The notes under the pieces were generated by a model. It had not been told where the DNA came from, made no database searches, and saw only the letters and a program-made list of their open reading frames with translations. A DNA stretch of 64,000 nucleotides from assembly GCF_028532725.1 (NCBI RefSeq), contig NZ_JAQKGU010000008.1, positions 116,940-180,939 of the forward strand. Direction: 5' to 3'. Both the position numbers and the translations under genes were made by a program. This stretch comes from Desulfovibrio sp. Fe33. GTDB lineage: Bacteria; Desulfobacterota; Desulfovibrionia; Desulfovibrionales; Desulfovibrionaceae. Shown here piece after piece: positions 7,963-14,902 of this stretch (within the stretch, counting starts at the first letter, position 1; each line of letters opens with the position of its first letter).

Positions 7963-8208
7963 CTACCGCCCCATCCTCTCCAACGCCGCCAACCTTTCCC
8001 CGTACAGCCGGTTGAACTCCGCAGCGGTAGCTTCGGCGTATCGACTGTCCATGCCTTTGTGGTCGGACTCCGGCGGGAACTGGGCCACGGTGCGGCTCGT
8101 CTTGAGGTCTTTGACGATGGCACCGTCAGTGCTGTCGAGTTTGGCCTGAAACCGGTTGGGGTGTCGCATGGGGTAAGGGGGACACCGAGCGACCCTATGG
8201 AGCCACAA
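7963..8208 (-). pseudogene. C-terminal gene fragment, unknown family
   Basis: On the minus strand an open frame ends at 7963 with a natural-looking sequence (AKLDSTDGAIVKDLKTSRTV ... AEFNRLYGERLAALERMGR), GC-rich in an otherwise AT-rich junction. The frame has no ATG with a ribosome site; its first usable start is a TTG at 8208. It is most likely the tail of a gene whose front was lost at the element border. Family not recognised. Confidence 0.35.
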
Positions 8209-8339
8209 TCTTTCCCCTAATTAAAACTACCCCTTCGATTATACCCACTTGGGACTTTGCCCCAATTCCATTCAAACATATGTACGAATATTCAATTGTT
8301 TGCTATGTAGGCGGCAAACATTTTCAAAAGGACATTCAC

Positions 8340-9356
8340 ATGAAGGCATTAATTTTGTGTTTTTTTACTGCAATCGGGTTGGCCATTTCGGCTCCGCTGC
8401 CTGCAAAAGCCGTGGAAAAAGTTACGGTTGACAATTTTATCCGGGCTGAAACGGATACGACTTTTGCGCGCTATGTCAAAGATCAGGCCTTTGGCAAGCT
8501 TCTGCACTTTCGCAAGCCCACGCCCATAGACAAACAAAACGTGATCCGCATGAACCGCGATACGATCTATTCCGTGGGGGTATTCGACCTCACGGAACCG
8601 GTCACCATTGTGAAGCCCGACGGCAAAGGGCGTTATCAGTCCATGCAGGTCCTCAACCAGGATCAGTACACGCTTGCGGTGGAAACCGGTAAAGGAGAAT
8701 TCACTTTTACCGAAGACACCGTCGGCACCCGGTATGTTCTCTTTCTTTTTCGGACATTTATCGATGCCAACGACCCAGCCGACATAAAGGACGGCAACGA
8801 ACTGCAGGATCAAATAGCCGTCAGGCAAAAGAGCGCGGGTACCTTCGATGTCCCGGATTGGGATCAGAAGTCCCTTGCCGGACTTCGTGACGCCATTAAC
8901 GTCCTGGCGGCGACCAAAACCAACACCATAGGTATGTTCGGCAACATAAAGCAGGTGGATCCCATAAACCACCTGCTCGGTACGGCTTATGGCTGGGGAG
9001 GCCTTCCCGAATACGCCGCGTTTTATGTCAATGTGGAACCTGAGAAGAACGATGGGAAAACACCCTACAGCCTGACCATGGCGCAGAAGATTCCCACAGA
9101 GGGGTTTTGCTCAATAACAGTATATAACATCAAAGGATTTATGGAGAAAAATAAGTGGAACGCCTACTCCGTGAATAACGTAACCGCCAAAAGGAACCCC
9201 GACGGTTCAGCTACGGTTCATTTCGGAGGCGATCCGTCTCAATCAAATTTTCTGCCGATTACGCCGGGCTGGAATTACATCGTAAGGATGTATCAGCCTG
9301 ACAAGGAGGTCATCAACGGCACCTGGAAATTCCCGGAGGCCCAGCCAGTAAAGTGA
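8340..9356 (+). CDS. Secreted DUF1254/DUF1214-type protein
   Basis: The start is the ATG at 8340, with AAAGGA eight bases upstream and a clean signal peptide (MKALILCFFTAIGL, cleavage after PAKA); an ATG at 8280 would bury that signal. The mature protein matches the DUF1254-DUF1214 arrangement: an N-terminal half with NVIRMNRDTIYSVGVFDLTEP, as in DUF1254, and a C-terminal beta-rich half ending WNYIVRMYQPDKEVINGTWKFPEAQPV, typical of DUF1214. The family is widespread and often encoded singly or in pairs; its biochemical role is unknown to me. At 338 residues it is shorter than many members (about 450). It heads a set of three exported proteins in the unit between the two tRNA repeats. Confidence 0.8.
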   Translation: MKALILCFFTAIGLAISAPLPAKAVEKVTVDNFIRAETDTTFARYVKDQAFGKLLHFRKPTPIDKQNVIRMNRDTIYSVGVFDLTEPVTIVKPDGKGRYQSMQVLNQDQYTLAVETGKGEFTFTEDTVGTRYVLFLFRTFIDANDPADIKDGNELQDQIAVRQKSAGTFDVPDWDQKSLAGLRDAINVLAATKTNTIGMFGNIKQVDPINHLLGTAYGWGGLPEYAAFYVNVEPEKNDGKTPYSLTMAQKIPTEGFCSITVYNIKGFMEKNKWNAYSVNNVTAKRNPDGSATVHFGGDPSQSNFLPITPGWNYIVRMYQPDKEVINGTWKFPEAQPVK

Positions 9357-9489
9357 GCAGGCTCTTCGAGAATACAACAGCAGCCATTCGCTGCATTGAT
9401 GTTACAGAAAAAACAACCATTGTATCCATGGCCTGGTGAATTCATTCAACCATGATAGTGCGTAATTCTTGTTCAACAGGAGAAGATCA

Positions 9490-10290
9490 ATGCCAAGTAC
9501 GAAAAATGTTTTGATGCTGTTTGCCATTGTAATGATGACAATGCTTCCTTACGTCGTTCAAAATGCACATTGTTCCGAACCAGAAATTATTTCCGATGGC
9601 ACCAACCCGACATACAAGCGCGTCGATAACATGCACGAAACACGGTATATTGAAATATTTCTAGCTTTCCCCGACCCGAAGTCAGGGGAACTGGTGGCGG
9701 CTTGCTACAACTCGATGCCGACAGCCAAGGGAATCCCCGCGTCAAAAGACACGGCACCGCAGAAACTTGTTGCAGGGCTCAACTTTGATCAAATGAAAAA
9801 GGAATACGGCGTATTGGGGGCATCGCTGAACGGTCCGAAAATCTGGTCGCCCGATTGGATGGGAATCGATACCGGAGTTGAGAGAACCTTCAATGGCATT
9901 TCCGCCATCTGGGTAGCCCAGCTGAACATGGGAGACAACACCGGAGGGGTGGCCGAGAGCAAGCCGTATGAGCCCAAAACCATCGCACGAAAGAGCGGAA
10001 TAGGCTGGAACAAGGGAACCACCGTATTTCTTCTTGATGACGCGGACGGCAATACCTGGATCCTGAAGGGATTCCAACTGGGACTCAACCCGAAGCATAC
10101 CTATGGGGAATTCGTTGCGTCAGGGGCGGACATGTTCAAGAAACTGCCAGATGGCTGGAAGGTCCGGGTGAAAACATTGGATAAGGATCTGATCGAGAAG
10201 CCGGAAAACGGCCTCGCCACTATCATGCCCGATGAATTCTTCAACGTCTATGACAAGACGGGACCGGGCATGACCAATTACAAACCGTAA
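9490..10290 (+). CDS. Secreted protein, paralogue of the next gene
   Basis: I start at the ATG at 9490, preceded by CAGGAGA; an upstream in-frame start at 9469 has none. The first 27 residues are a signal peptide (hydrophobic VLMLFAIVMMTMLPYVV). The mature part of about 240 residues is not a family I can name. It aligns with the following gene along its whole length: the KKEYG...LNGPK element, a D-GNTW-ILKGFQLGLNPKHT stretch, then LPDGWKVR and a DEFFNVYDKTG ending. The pair therefore arose by duplication. Both sit with the DUF1254-type protein inside the same tRNA-flanked unit, suggesting a shared extracytoplasmic role. Confidence 0.7.
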   Translation: MPSTKNVLMLFAIVMMTMLPYVVQNAHCSEPEIISDGTNPTYKRVDNMHETRYIEIFLAFPDPKSGELVAACYNSMPTAKGIPASKDTAPQKLVAGLNFDQMKKEYGVLGASLNGPKIWSPDWMGIDTGVERTFNGISAIWVAQLNMGDNTGGVAESKPYEPKTIARKSGIGWNKGTTVFLLDDADGNTWILKGFQLGLNPKHTYGEFVASGADMFKKLPDGWKVRVKTLDKDLIEKPENGLATIMPDEFFNVYDKTGPGMTNYKP

Positions 10291-10300
10291 CTATTCCATC

Positions 10301-10335
10301 TTCCCCAAGCTGTTCTACCTAGGCAGCTTGGGGAA
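10301..10335. terminator. Perfect 12-bp hairpin between the paralogues
   Basis: TTCCCCAAGCTG (10301-10312) and its exact complement (10324-10335) flank an 11-base loop. No T run follows on the plus strand, so it may be a processing or pausing hairpin and not a true terminator. Confidence 0.5.
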
Positions 10336-10415
10336 CAACTCACCGCGTTAATCTTTTGGACTTTAATACATACTGCCACAAGGCAAGAACAAGAGCGAAA
10401 AGAGGAGTGAAGAAA

Positions 10416-11210
10416 ATGAGAGTCAACGTGCAGAAAATGGCAACCATGACCGTGAAAGCAATTGCGCTGACGATTGGGCTACTGTGGGCCATTACACCGG
10501 CCATGGCCGAACAGAACGTTGGCCTGAAGGATCCCTGCCCGATCCAGATGGAGAACTGGCGCGGCAAGGCCTTCTACGAAATTCTGTTCATGAACCGCGA
10601 GGCCGACGGCAGCGGTGTCGGCTACTACTACAATTCTCTCGGCAACGACCTTGAGGCGCCCAACGATGTGATGGACGCCCGCTTCCGCGCTCTTGATGCA
10701 GATACCTTGAAAAAGGAATATGGGAGCGATGGCGTCCTCTTCAATGGTCCGCGCCGTCTCGTGGCGAACGGCATAACCGGGATGGCTTGGTTTGGCTGCA
10801 AAGAGAGGGTGATCGCCACGATCCCCTTGCGTATCCTTGGCATCTTCGAGACCCCTGACCTCAGTAAGGCTGTTTCCGGAACGTTGCCTTCTTACAAGGT
10901 GCTGGTCTCCAAGCGTACCAACACCTTTAGCTTCAATGCCGGCGAAACTGTGTACGAGTTGATCACCCCCGAGGGCGCCGTTTACACCATGTTCAGCCTG
11001 TCGCTGAAGATCGACCCCAAGAATACCATCGAAAACCTGCCCACCCTCGGCGAGCGTCTGACTTTACCCAAGGGATGGAACTTCAGATCTCGCAAGTTGG
11101 AACAAGACTTGACGCTGAAGTCCACCGCCGATTCCAACCCGCCCAACACCATCGTTCTTGACCAGTTTGAGGGCAACTATCAGTACAACGCTGGTGCCAG
11201 CGCCAAATAA
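10416..11210 (+). CDS. Secreted protein, paralogue of the preceding gene
   Basis: The ATG at 10416 follows GAGGAGTGAAG; upstream in-frame ATG at 10356 lacks a site. The signal peptide runs to ITPAMA (cleavage before EQN). The 230-residue mature protein shares with its neighbour the LKKEYGSDGVLFNGPR element, EGAVYTMFSLSLKIDPKNT, LPKGWNFRSRKLEQDL and a terminal LDQFEGNYQYN. Two cysteines (CP near the mature N-terminus and GCKE) are not conserved in the neighbour. GC content is higher than in the gene before it. Family and function unknown; location outside the cytoplasm is well supported. Confidence 0.7.
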   Translation: MRVNVQKMATMTVKAIALTIGLLWAITPAMAEQNVGLKDPCPIQMENWRGKAFYEILFMNREADGSGVGYYYNSLGNDLEAPNDVMDARFRALDADTLKKEYGSDGVLFNGPRRLVANGITGMAWFGCKERVIATIPLRILGIFETPDLSKAVSGTLPSYKVLVSKRTNTFSFNAGETVYELITPEGAVYTMFSLSLKIDPKNTIENLPTLGERLTLPKGWNFRSRKLEQDLTLKSTADSNPPNTIVLDQFEGNYQYNAGASAK

Positions 11211-11226
11211 TCGCCTGTGTTCCGCT

Positions 11227-11257
11227 CGGCTCCGGCACCTGGGAGGTGCCGGAGCCG
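11227..11257 (+). terminator. Strong GC-rich hairpin after the secreted-protein genes
   Basis: A 14-bp perfect stem (11227-11240 with 11244-11257) around the loop GGG follows the stop codon by 16 bases. There is no T run, so termination strength is uncertain. Confidence 0.5.
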
Positions 11258-11297
11258 ATGCTGTCGCAATGATCGCTGTATCTTGATGTAATGATAT

Positions 11298-11351
11298 GAC
11301 TGCAAAATTTCATTAATTTTGCAGTCTAGTCATTTCGACGAACGTCGAAAT
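11298..11351. repeat. Two adjacent perfect inverted repeats before the attachment site
   Basis: GACTGCAAAAT/ATTTTGCAGTC (11298-11308, 11316-11326) and ATTTCGAC/GTCGAAAT (11332-11339, 11344-11351) have no T run and no gene nearby. They look like protein-binding dyads at an element end. Confidence 0.5.
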
Positions 11352-11465
11352 CCAGTATTTTCCTTTGGTATACCGAGTGTATATCAGGATACGCCTTTTT
11401 GCCCCGGTATACAAAAATTTTCCAAATAAGTTCAATCATTTCAACACTTATTCCCCAGACATTTT

Positions 11466-11510
11466 CTTCGTAATCAGTAGGTCGTCGGTTCAATTCCGAT
11501 TCCTGGCTCC
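11466..11510 (+). repeat. Attachment-site copy: 3' part of a tRNA gene (second)
   Basis: Same 45 bases as at 7715 with one C/T change in the T loop (TTCAATT); here the 3' CCA is complete (CTCCA). Again the 5' half of the tRNA is absent. The intact tRNA gene should lie to the left of the window. The repeat closes a 3.75-kb unit opened by the first copy and opens the next one. Confidence 0.85.
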
Positions 11511-11519
11511 AACGAAATC

Positions 11520-11553
11520 AAGCGCTTATGAGAGATCATAAGCGCTTTTTTCG
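11520..11553 (+). terminator. Terminator behind the second attachment site
   Basis: AAGCGCTTATGA and its exact complement form a 12-bp stem closed by GAGA (11520-11531, 11536-11547), followed by six T. It has the same position as the terminator behind the first copy but unrelated sequence, as expected if each element brings its own. Confidence 0.8.
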
Positions 11554-11558
11554 TGCCT

Positions 11559-11578
11559 TGGTATACGCCCTGGTATAC
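11559..11578 (+). repeat. Direct repeat TGGTATAC, 12-bp period
   Basis: TGGTATAC occurs at 11559-11566 and 11571-11578, about 50 bp beyond the core. The motif is the half-site of the palindrome at 7611, so it is a likely arm-type site of the recombinase. Confidence 0.5.
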
Positions 11579-11774
11579 AAATTGGGACAAGGGGATGCCC
11601 TGGAGTGGCCGGGGGGGTATACCGATATTCGATGAAACCGGATAGTTCGGAGAGTTCGCAAAACCTTTTGTCTAAATTAGCCCATATGGATTGAAATCTA
11701 TTTGTCATGCCTATATACAAAGACAAACAATTCATGCCATTTTGAAAGATTGTCACGAATAAAAGGTATAGCAC

Positions 11775-12692
11775 ATGACAAAAATTAGACGCACGCTGAA
11801 TTACCGCCGTTGCCAGTTCGCTGACAATGGTCCTGCACCGACATTAGAAAGCTACCTACGCCGCGCTATCCAATCTCTTCCGTTAGTTGAAAATCGATCC
11901 TTTCAACTTTCAGCCAAAACATTTGAAAGCAACGAATGGGACAGTCATAAACAAGATGGCATTTACCTGCATCTCAACGGATATACCCCAGATGCTACCA
12001 CAGCCCTCACTAGCAAAAACAAGAATGTCGCCTTATCGGAAATGGATACAGATCAGGCCAAAGACGGATTTGATTTCGTGGAAGGGGATATGAATCTCCG
12101 CGTACGAGGCAATCACTTGGTATTCTGCTCGACGCACATTCACGAATCATACATTACTCGCTACCTGAGAACGCTGTTCAAAGAAGGATTAGAGGATCAT
12201 GACCGCGCCTGCTCTCTCCAACTCGATAAAATTGCTAAAGTTGAACAAATACGGATGATTAAAGAACAGGGAGTTAAAGAGATAATCATCAATGCATCTA
12301 TCTATGAAGCATCAATGCGTGAAATTGAAAATGCCGATACTCGCATCGGTTTTTTCAAAGCTCTGATTGAAACCAATCAGAACTTACAGGATTGCCAAGA
12401 AGAGGAGTCCATCAGTGCTAGCATCACCCTAAAAAAGGGAAGAAAACGGGATATGGAAATCACCCAACGCCGTTTGCAGCAAATCGCTGAAGACATCCTT
12501 GACGAAGATGAAGATGGGGGATGGACCATTGTTACACTTAACAATCAAATCATCCGAAGCGGCGAAATTATCGTCCGAGATTTTTTCAACTTTGAACCAT
12601 ATGGGAATACTATTCTTTTCAGAGAAGCCAAGGCTGCTCTAAACACGTTTTTAAACGAACTAGACGCTGCTGGGGTTTTAGATAATAATTAA
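11775..12692 (+). CDS. Unrecognised 305-residue protein, first gene of a two-gene operon
   Basis: A soluble, AT-rich gene product without a family I can name. The N-terminal region (TLNYRRCQFADNG) and centre (GDMNLRVRGNHLVFCSTHIHES) are beta-like; residues 150-215 are a helical charged stretch (VEQIRMIKEQGVKEIIINAS), and the C-terminus contains an acidic DILDEDEDGGW turn. AAAGGT stands before the ATG. The next gene, encoding a four-helix membrane protein, begins two bases after the stop, so the pair is co-translated. Cytosolic protein plus small membrane protein in a tRNA-linked island is the layout of several abortive-infection systems; this is an inference from context only. Confidence 0.6.
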   Translation: MTKIRRTLNYRRCQFADNGPAPTLESYLRRAIQSLPLVENRSFQLSAKTFESNEWDSHKQDGIYLHLNGYTPDATTALTSKNKNVALSEMDTDQAKDGFDFVEGDMNLRVRGNHLVFCSTHIHESYITRYLRTLFKEGLEDHDRACSLQLDKIAKVEQIRMIKEQGVKEIIINASIYEASMREIENADTRIGFFKALIETNQNLQDCQEEESISASITLKKGRKRDMEITQRRLQQIAEDILDEDEDGGWTIVTLNNQIIRSGEIIVRDFFNFEPYGNTILFREAKAALNTFLNELDAAGVLDNN

Positions 12693-12694
12693 TT

Positions 12695-13147
12695 ATGAAC
12701 ATTTCGAAGGCCAGAATCGCCTATGTCGCATTCTCTTTGCTTGCTGCGGGAATTGCGGCTTACTTCCTCAAGCCTTACTACTACTTATCGTCTAGTATCG
12801 CTGGATACTTGGGTACCGTGGTTGCGGTCATGACAGGCTTATCAATTTCCTTGCTCTTTTACGTAGGTGACCCCTCTGCCCTTGTCATGACCTGCAATTG
12901 GCGCATTCTCCAACTCTATCGGGATACCTTTAAGGGCACCATCATTCGAATGCTTTTTGTTATACTCATTCAAGTGTTAGCCCTACTGGTCACGCTGATT
13001 TACTACTTTACTAAGGAAGCTATATGCGCCAACCAAACTATTTTCAATTGGACTGAGACTGCCTATTTCTTCCTATCTATTTGGGCAATTTTATTGACCA
13101 TACCCCTATTTTTCACGGTATTATGTAGCATTCGCACAAATCAATGA
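12695..13147 (+). CDS. Four-helix membrane protein, 3' end replaced by an IS end
   Basis: Hydrophobic segments lie at about residues 8-25, 33-56, 84-106 and 121-144, joined by a cytoplasmic-looking loop (CNWRILQLYRDTFKG). No known domain. It follows the preceding gene by two bases. The last eleven residues (from VLCSIRTNQ backwards) are encoded by a sequence at 13116-13140 that is identical, inverted, to the outer end of the IS1595-like element at 22815-22839. The natural C-terminus was therefore probably lost and the gene now stops in IS-derived sequence, just before a terminator. It may still be functional as a short membrane effector. Confidence 0.6.
   Translation: MNISKARIAYVAFSLLAAGIAAYFLKPYYYLSSSIAGYLGTVVAVMTGLSISLLFYVGDPSALVMTCNWRILQLYRDTFKGTIIRMLFVILIQVLALLVTLIYYFTKEAICANQTIFNWTETAYFFLSIWAILLTIPLFFTVLCSIRTNQ
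13116..13140. mobile_element. Solitary IS end
   Basis: The 25 bases here are an exact inverted copy of 22815-22839, the right end of the IS1595-like element. The match stops after GCACAAA, and no second end is found within the next 200 bases, so this is a leftover of an insertion or deletion. Confidence 0.6.
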
Positions 13148-13173
13148 TGACGGCAGGTTGCCGTCATTTTTTT
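13147..13173 (+). terminator. Terminator after the membrane protein gene
   Basis: ATGACGGCA-GGT-TGCCGTCAT (13147-13167) is followed by seven T and overlaps the stop codon of the preceding gene. Confidence 0.85.
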
Positions 13174-13338
13174 CTCCCATTCCCCACCAATACGGACCCT
13201 AGCTCGATAAGAAAAAAGAGTCGAGTCAAACTTGGAACTTTTTTATCCAACCACTCGGAATCACTCCTTCTTATGTGGTATTATGAAAGGGAAACATCGC
13301 CTGAAAGGCTTTTAACACCCTATAGGAGGAAAAACCGA

Positions 13339-13836
13339 ATGGACAAAACTGTTTTGACCTATGCTGACGGGACCAAGGTTATCGCTCTCGAGAACGACAG
13401 CCTCAACACGAACAAGATCATTCCGCTGGCCATGCCGTTTGCCGGAAAGCTGGATCACGAATGCGGATGGGAAACCGACTATCTCACGAAGCATCCGGGG
13501 CGTTACATCTTTTTCGCCTTGGTCTCCCCGTGCGGAGATCGTGTCGAGGACGCTTTCATCTACGACCGCGAATACCAGGAATTCATCTACACGGACAGCG
13601 AGTACACCAAGTTGTCCATCCAGGCTTCCATGGATTACATCAAGTCTTTCCTGTGCTCCGGGAAAAAGGACATCCGTTCCTGCGATGTTTACTGGTATGT
13701 CCGTGGGTTCCTGGAGGATCCCAGTTCGGGCCATTCCGATGATGTTATCAAGGAACGTGACGAATACATGAAAAAACACCATGACCCTGATCGCGAGTTG
13801 ATTTTGGTCGAGGATGAACCCGAAACCGAAAAATAA
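13339..13836 (+). CDS. Unrecognised 165-residue protein
   Basis: I start at the ATG at 13339, which has a perfect AGGAGG site; codon use upstream of it is unlike the rest. The product is soluble and acidic, without known domains. The centre (ECGWETDYLTKHPGRYIFFALVSPCGD) and the C-terminal tail (KHHDPDRELILVEDEPETEK) are natural-looking. TATTAT at 13279 could be a -10 box. GC content and codon use resemble the host core genes more than the AT-rich operon before it. It ends in a strong terminator. Confidence 0.65.
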   Translation: MDKTVLTYADGTKVIALENDSLNTNKIIPLAMPFAGKLDHECGWETDYLTKHPGRYIFFALVSPCGDRVEDAFIYDREYQEFIYTDSEYTKLSIQASMDYIKSFLCSGKKDIRSCDVYWYVRGFLEDPSSGHSDDVIKERDEYMKKHHDPDRELILVEDEPETEK

Positions 13837-13849
13837 TTTCACAAAAACA

Positions 13850-13880
13850 GAAGGCCGCTTCATGCGGCCTTCTTGTTTTT
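13850..13880 (+). terminator. Terminator after the 165-residue protein gene
   Basis: GAAGGCCGC-TTCAT-GCGGCCTTC (13850-13872) is followed by TTGTTTTT. Confidence 0.85.
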
Positions 13881-13915
13881 ATGCGGCATCACTCCACCCG
13901 TCAGCCAGGGATTCC
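13880..13915 (-). pseudogene. Short hsdR 3'-end relic
   Basis: Read on the minus strand this ends in ESLADGWSDAA and a stop. The true hsdR downstream ends in ESLADEWSEAA and a stop, and the DNA matches in about 29 of 33 positions. Upstream of the glutamate the similarity is lost. It is the last dozen codons of a second, diverged hsdR gene, next to a terminator just as in the intact gene. Confidence 0.55.
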
Positions 13916-13999
13916 TTCTTGTCACCGGGAGACCACGACCCTGATATGGACCGGGATGAGCGTCAGGGAGTGGGCGCTATCAAGGTGGACATGTCCAGA

Positions 14000-14824
14000 T
14001 TATTCTGGATAATATCTTATTGAAGTTCGAATCTTCGGTTCTGGCAAATTAAACATTGACCTTGCAATACATCCTATTCCGAACAGACTGGCGTTAAATG
14101 CTTCAATGGCGACTTGCAAAGAATATTCTTCATTTTCCCCAGTTTCAGCATATCGAGCCGATGGCGAACATTCGACGATGGAAACCAGATCAACAGAAAG
14201 TGGTGGCAAGCCAAGCTCAACGGCTTTCCTGTGAAGTTTCTCTAGGTCGTGTATTTTTTTATAGCTTCCCCCTTTATTACTGATAAAGTGTTTTAGCGTT
14301 TTTTCAAGACTTTGTTGTGATGCCCACTTTGAAAGGCCACAATTTCGCTTCTGGGATAATATGTGTCCAACAGCACTAGATAGATCGTCAGAGCATTTCC
14401 TTGGTAAATGTTCAATGTGTTGGAAGCTGTAGAACTGTGTCAATATCGCTTCACCTACAGGCCGCCACATTTCTTGTGGTATAGATGAAAGCATTGCGTC
14501 GGTGATATCCTCTATCCAGTCAAAAGGATTAACGCTGACTGTCCCGTATACACGTGGGAATTTTATGGCATACGGTTCATGGTTGATGGCTATAACGCCA
14601 GTTCCCGGGGAAAAGTCTATCAACAGTTTATTCCCATAAACCATCTTGTACCAATCGCTGATCGTTTTCCTGATCCAATGGTTGCCCGTTATGGGAAAGT
14701 CAATCCCTGTTTTTTTCCCGAAACGTAGAAATGCCTGCATTTCCCTGTTCCGGACAGGCACTTTTTCCTTTTGGAATTCACGATCAATTTCAGAAACAAT
14801 TTTAATGACTTCTTTTTTGTCCAT
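14000..14824 (-). CDS. Unrecognised 274-residue protein beside the restriction system
   Basis: A soluble protein without a family I can name. The N-terminal third is helical and charged (DKKEVIKIVSEIDREFQKE), the centre has an aromatic patch (VNPFDWIEDITDAML), and a C-terminal helix (YSLQVAIEAFNASLFGIGCIARSMF) could be part of a HEPN-like bundle, though no RxxxxH motif is seen. It is transcribed in the same direction as hsdR but separated from it by a terminator. AT content is higher than in hsdRMS. It may be cargo of the restriction island. Confidence 0.55.
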   Translation of the reverse strand: MDKKEVIKIVSEIDREFQKEKVPVRNREMQAFLRFGKKTGIDFPITGNHWIRKTISDWYKMVYGNKLLIDFSPGTGVIAINHEPYAIKFPRVYGTVSVNPFDWIEDITDAMLSSIPQEMWRPVGEAILTQFYSFQHIEHLPRKCSDDLSSAVGHILSQKRNCGLSKWASQQSLEKTLKHFISNKGGSYKKIHDLEKLHRKAVELGLPPLSVDLVSIVECSPSARYAETGENEEYSLQVAIEAFNASLFGIGCIARSMFNLPEPKIRTSIRYYPE

Positions 14825-14871
14825 ATTTGATTTTTTCTCTCGCCAAGTCTGAAGTCAAGACCCCGCAATGA

Positions 14872-14897
14872 AAAAGACCACCGTTAAGTGGTCTTTT
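14872..14897 (-). terminator. Terminator of the hsd operon
   Basis: AAAAGACCAC (14872-14881) and GTGGTCTTTT (14888-14897) pair around CGTTAA. On the minus strand the stem begins six bases after the hsdR stop and ends in a T run; it can also work on the other strand. Confidence 0.8.
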
Positions 14898-14902
14898 ATC
14901 TC

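Larger units (their letters stand above)
7454..8339. other. Element junction without a complete gene
   Basis: This stretch holds the right end of the first element (GTATAC palindrome at 7611-7637), the tRNA-derived repeat at 7715-7759, a terminator at 7770-7802, a 12-bp-spaced direct repeat at 7816-7836 and a minus-strand gene fragment. Apart from the fragment, no coding region is convincing. Confidence 0.6.
11211..11774. other. Second element junction, rich in palindromes, no gene
   Basis: In order: a 14-bp perfect hairpin at 11227-11257 (end of the secreted-protein set), GACTGCAAAAT/ATTTTGCAGTC at 11298-11326, ATTTCGAC-GAAC-GTCGAAAT at 11332-11351, a degenerate GTATAC palindrome at 11362-11387, the second tRNA-derived core, a terminator, and TGGTATAC direct repeats. 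An 82-codon minus-strand frame here looks accidental. Confidence 0.6.

Noticed and set aside
7876..8220. 114-codon plus-strand frame opposite the gene fragment at 7963
   Set aside because: It is the mirror frame of a more natural minus-strand sequence and lacks a start site.
7715..11510. Two tRNA genes
   Set aside because: Only the 3' part from the anticodon loop on is present; the D arm and acceptor 5' strand are missing in both copies, so these are attachment footprints.
11526..11774. 82-codon minus-strand frame behind the second attachment site
   Set aside because: It covers the terminator and arm repeats of the junction; no ribosome site, no natural domain pattern.
11775..13147. Kiwa-type defence pair (membrane protein plus partner)
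   Set aside because: Gene order is reversed and neither protein shows the sequence features I would expect for KwaA or KwaB.
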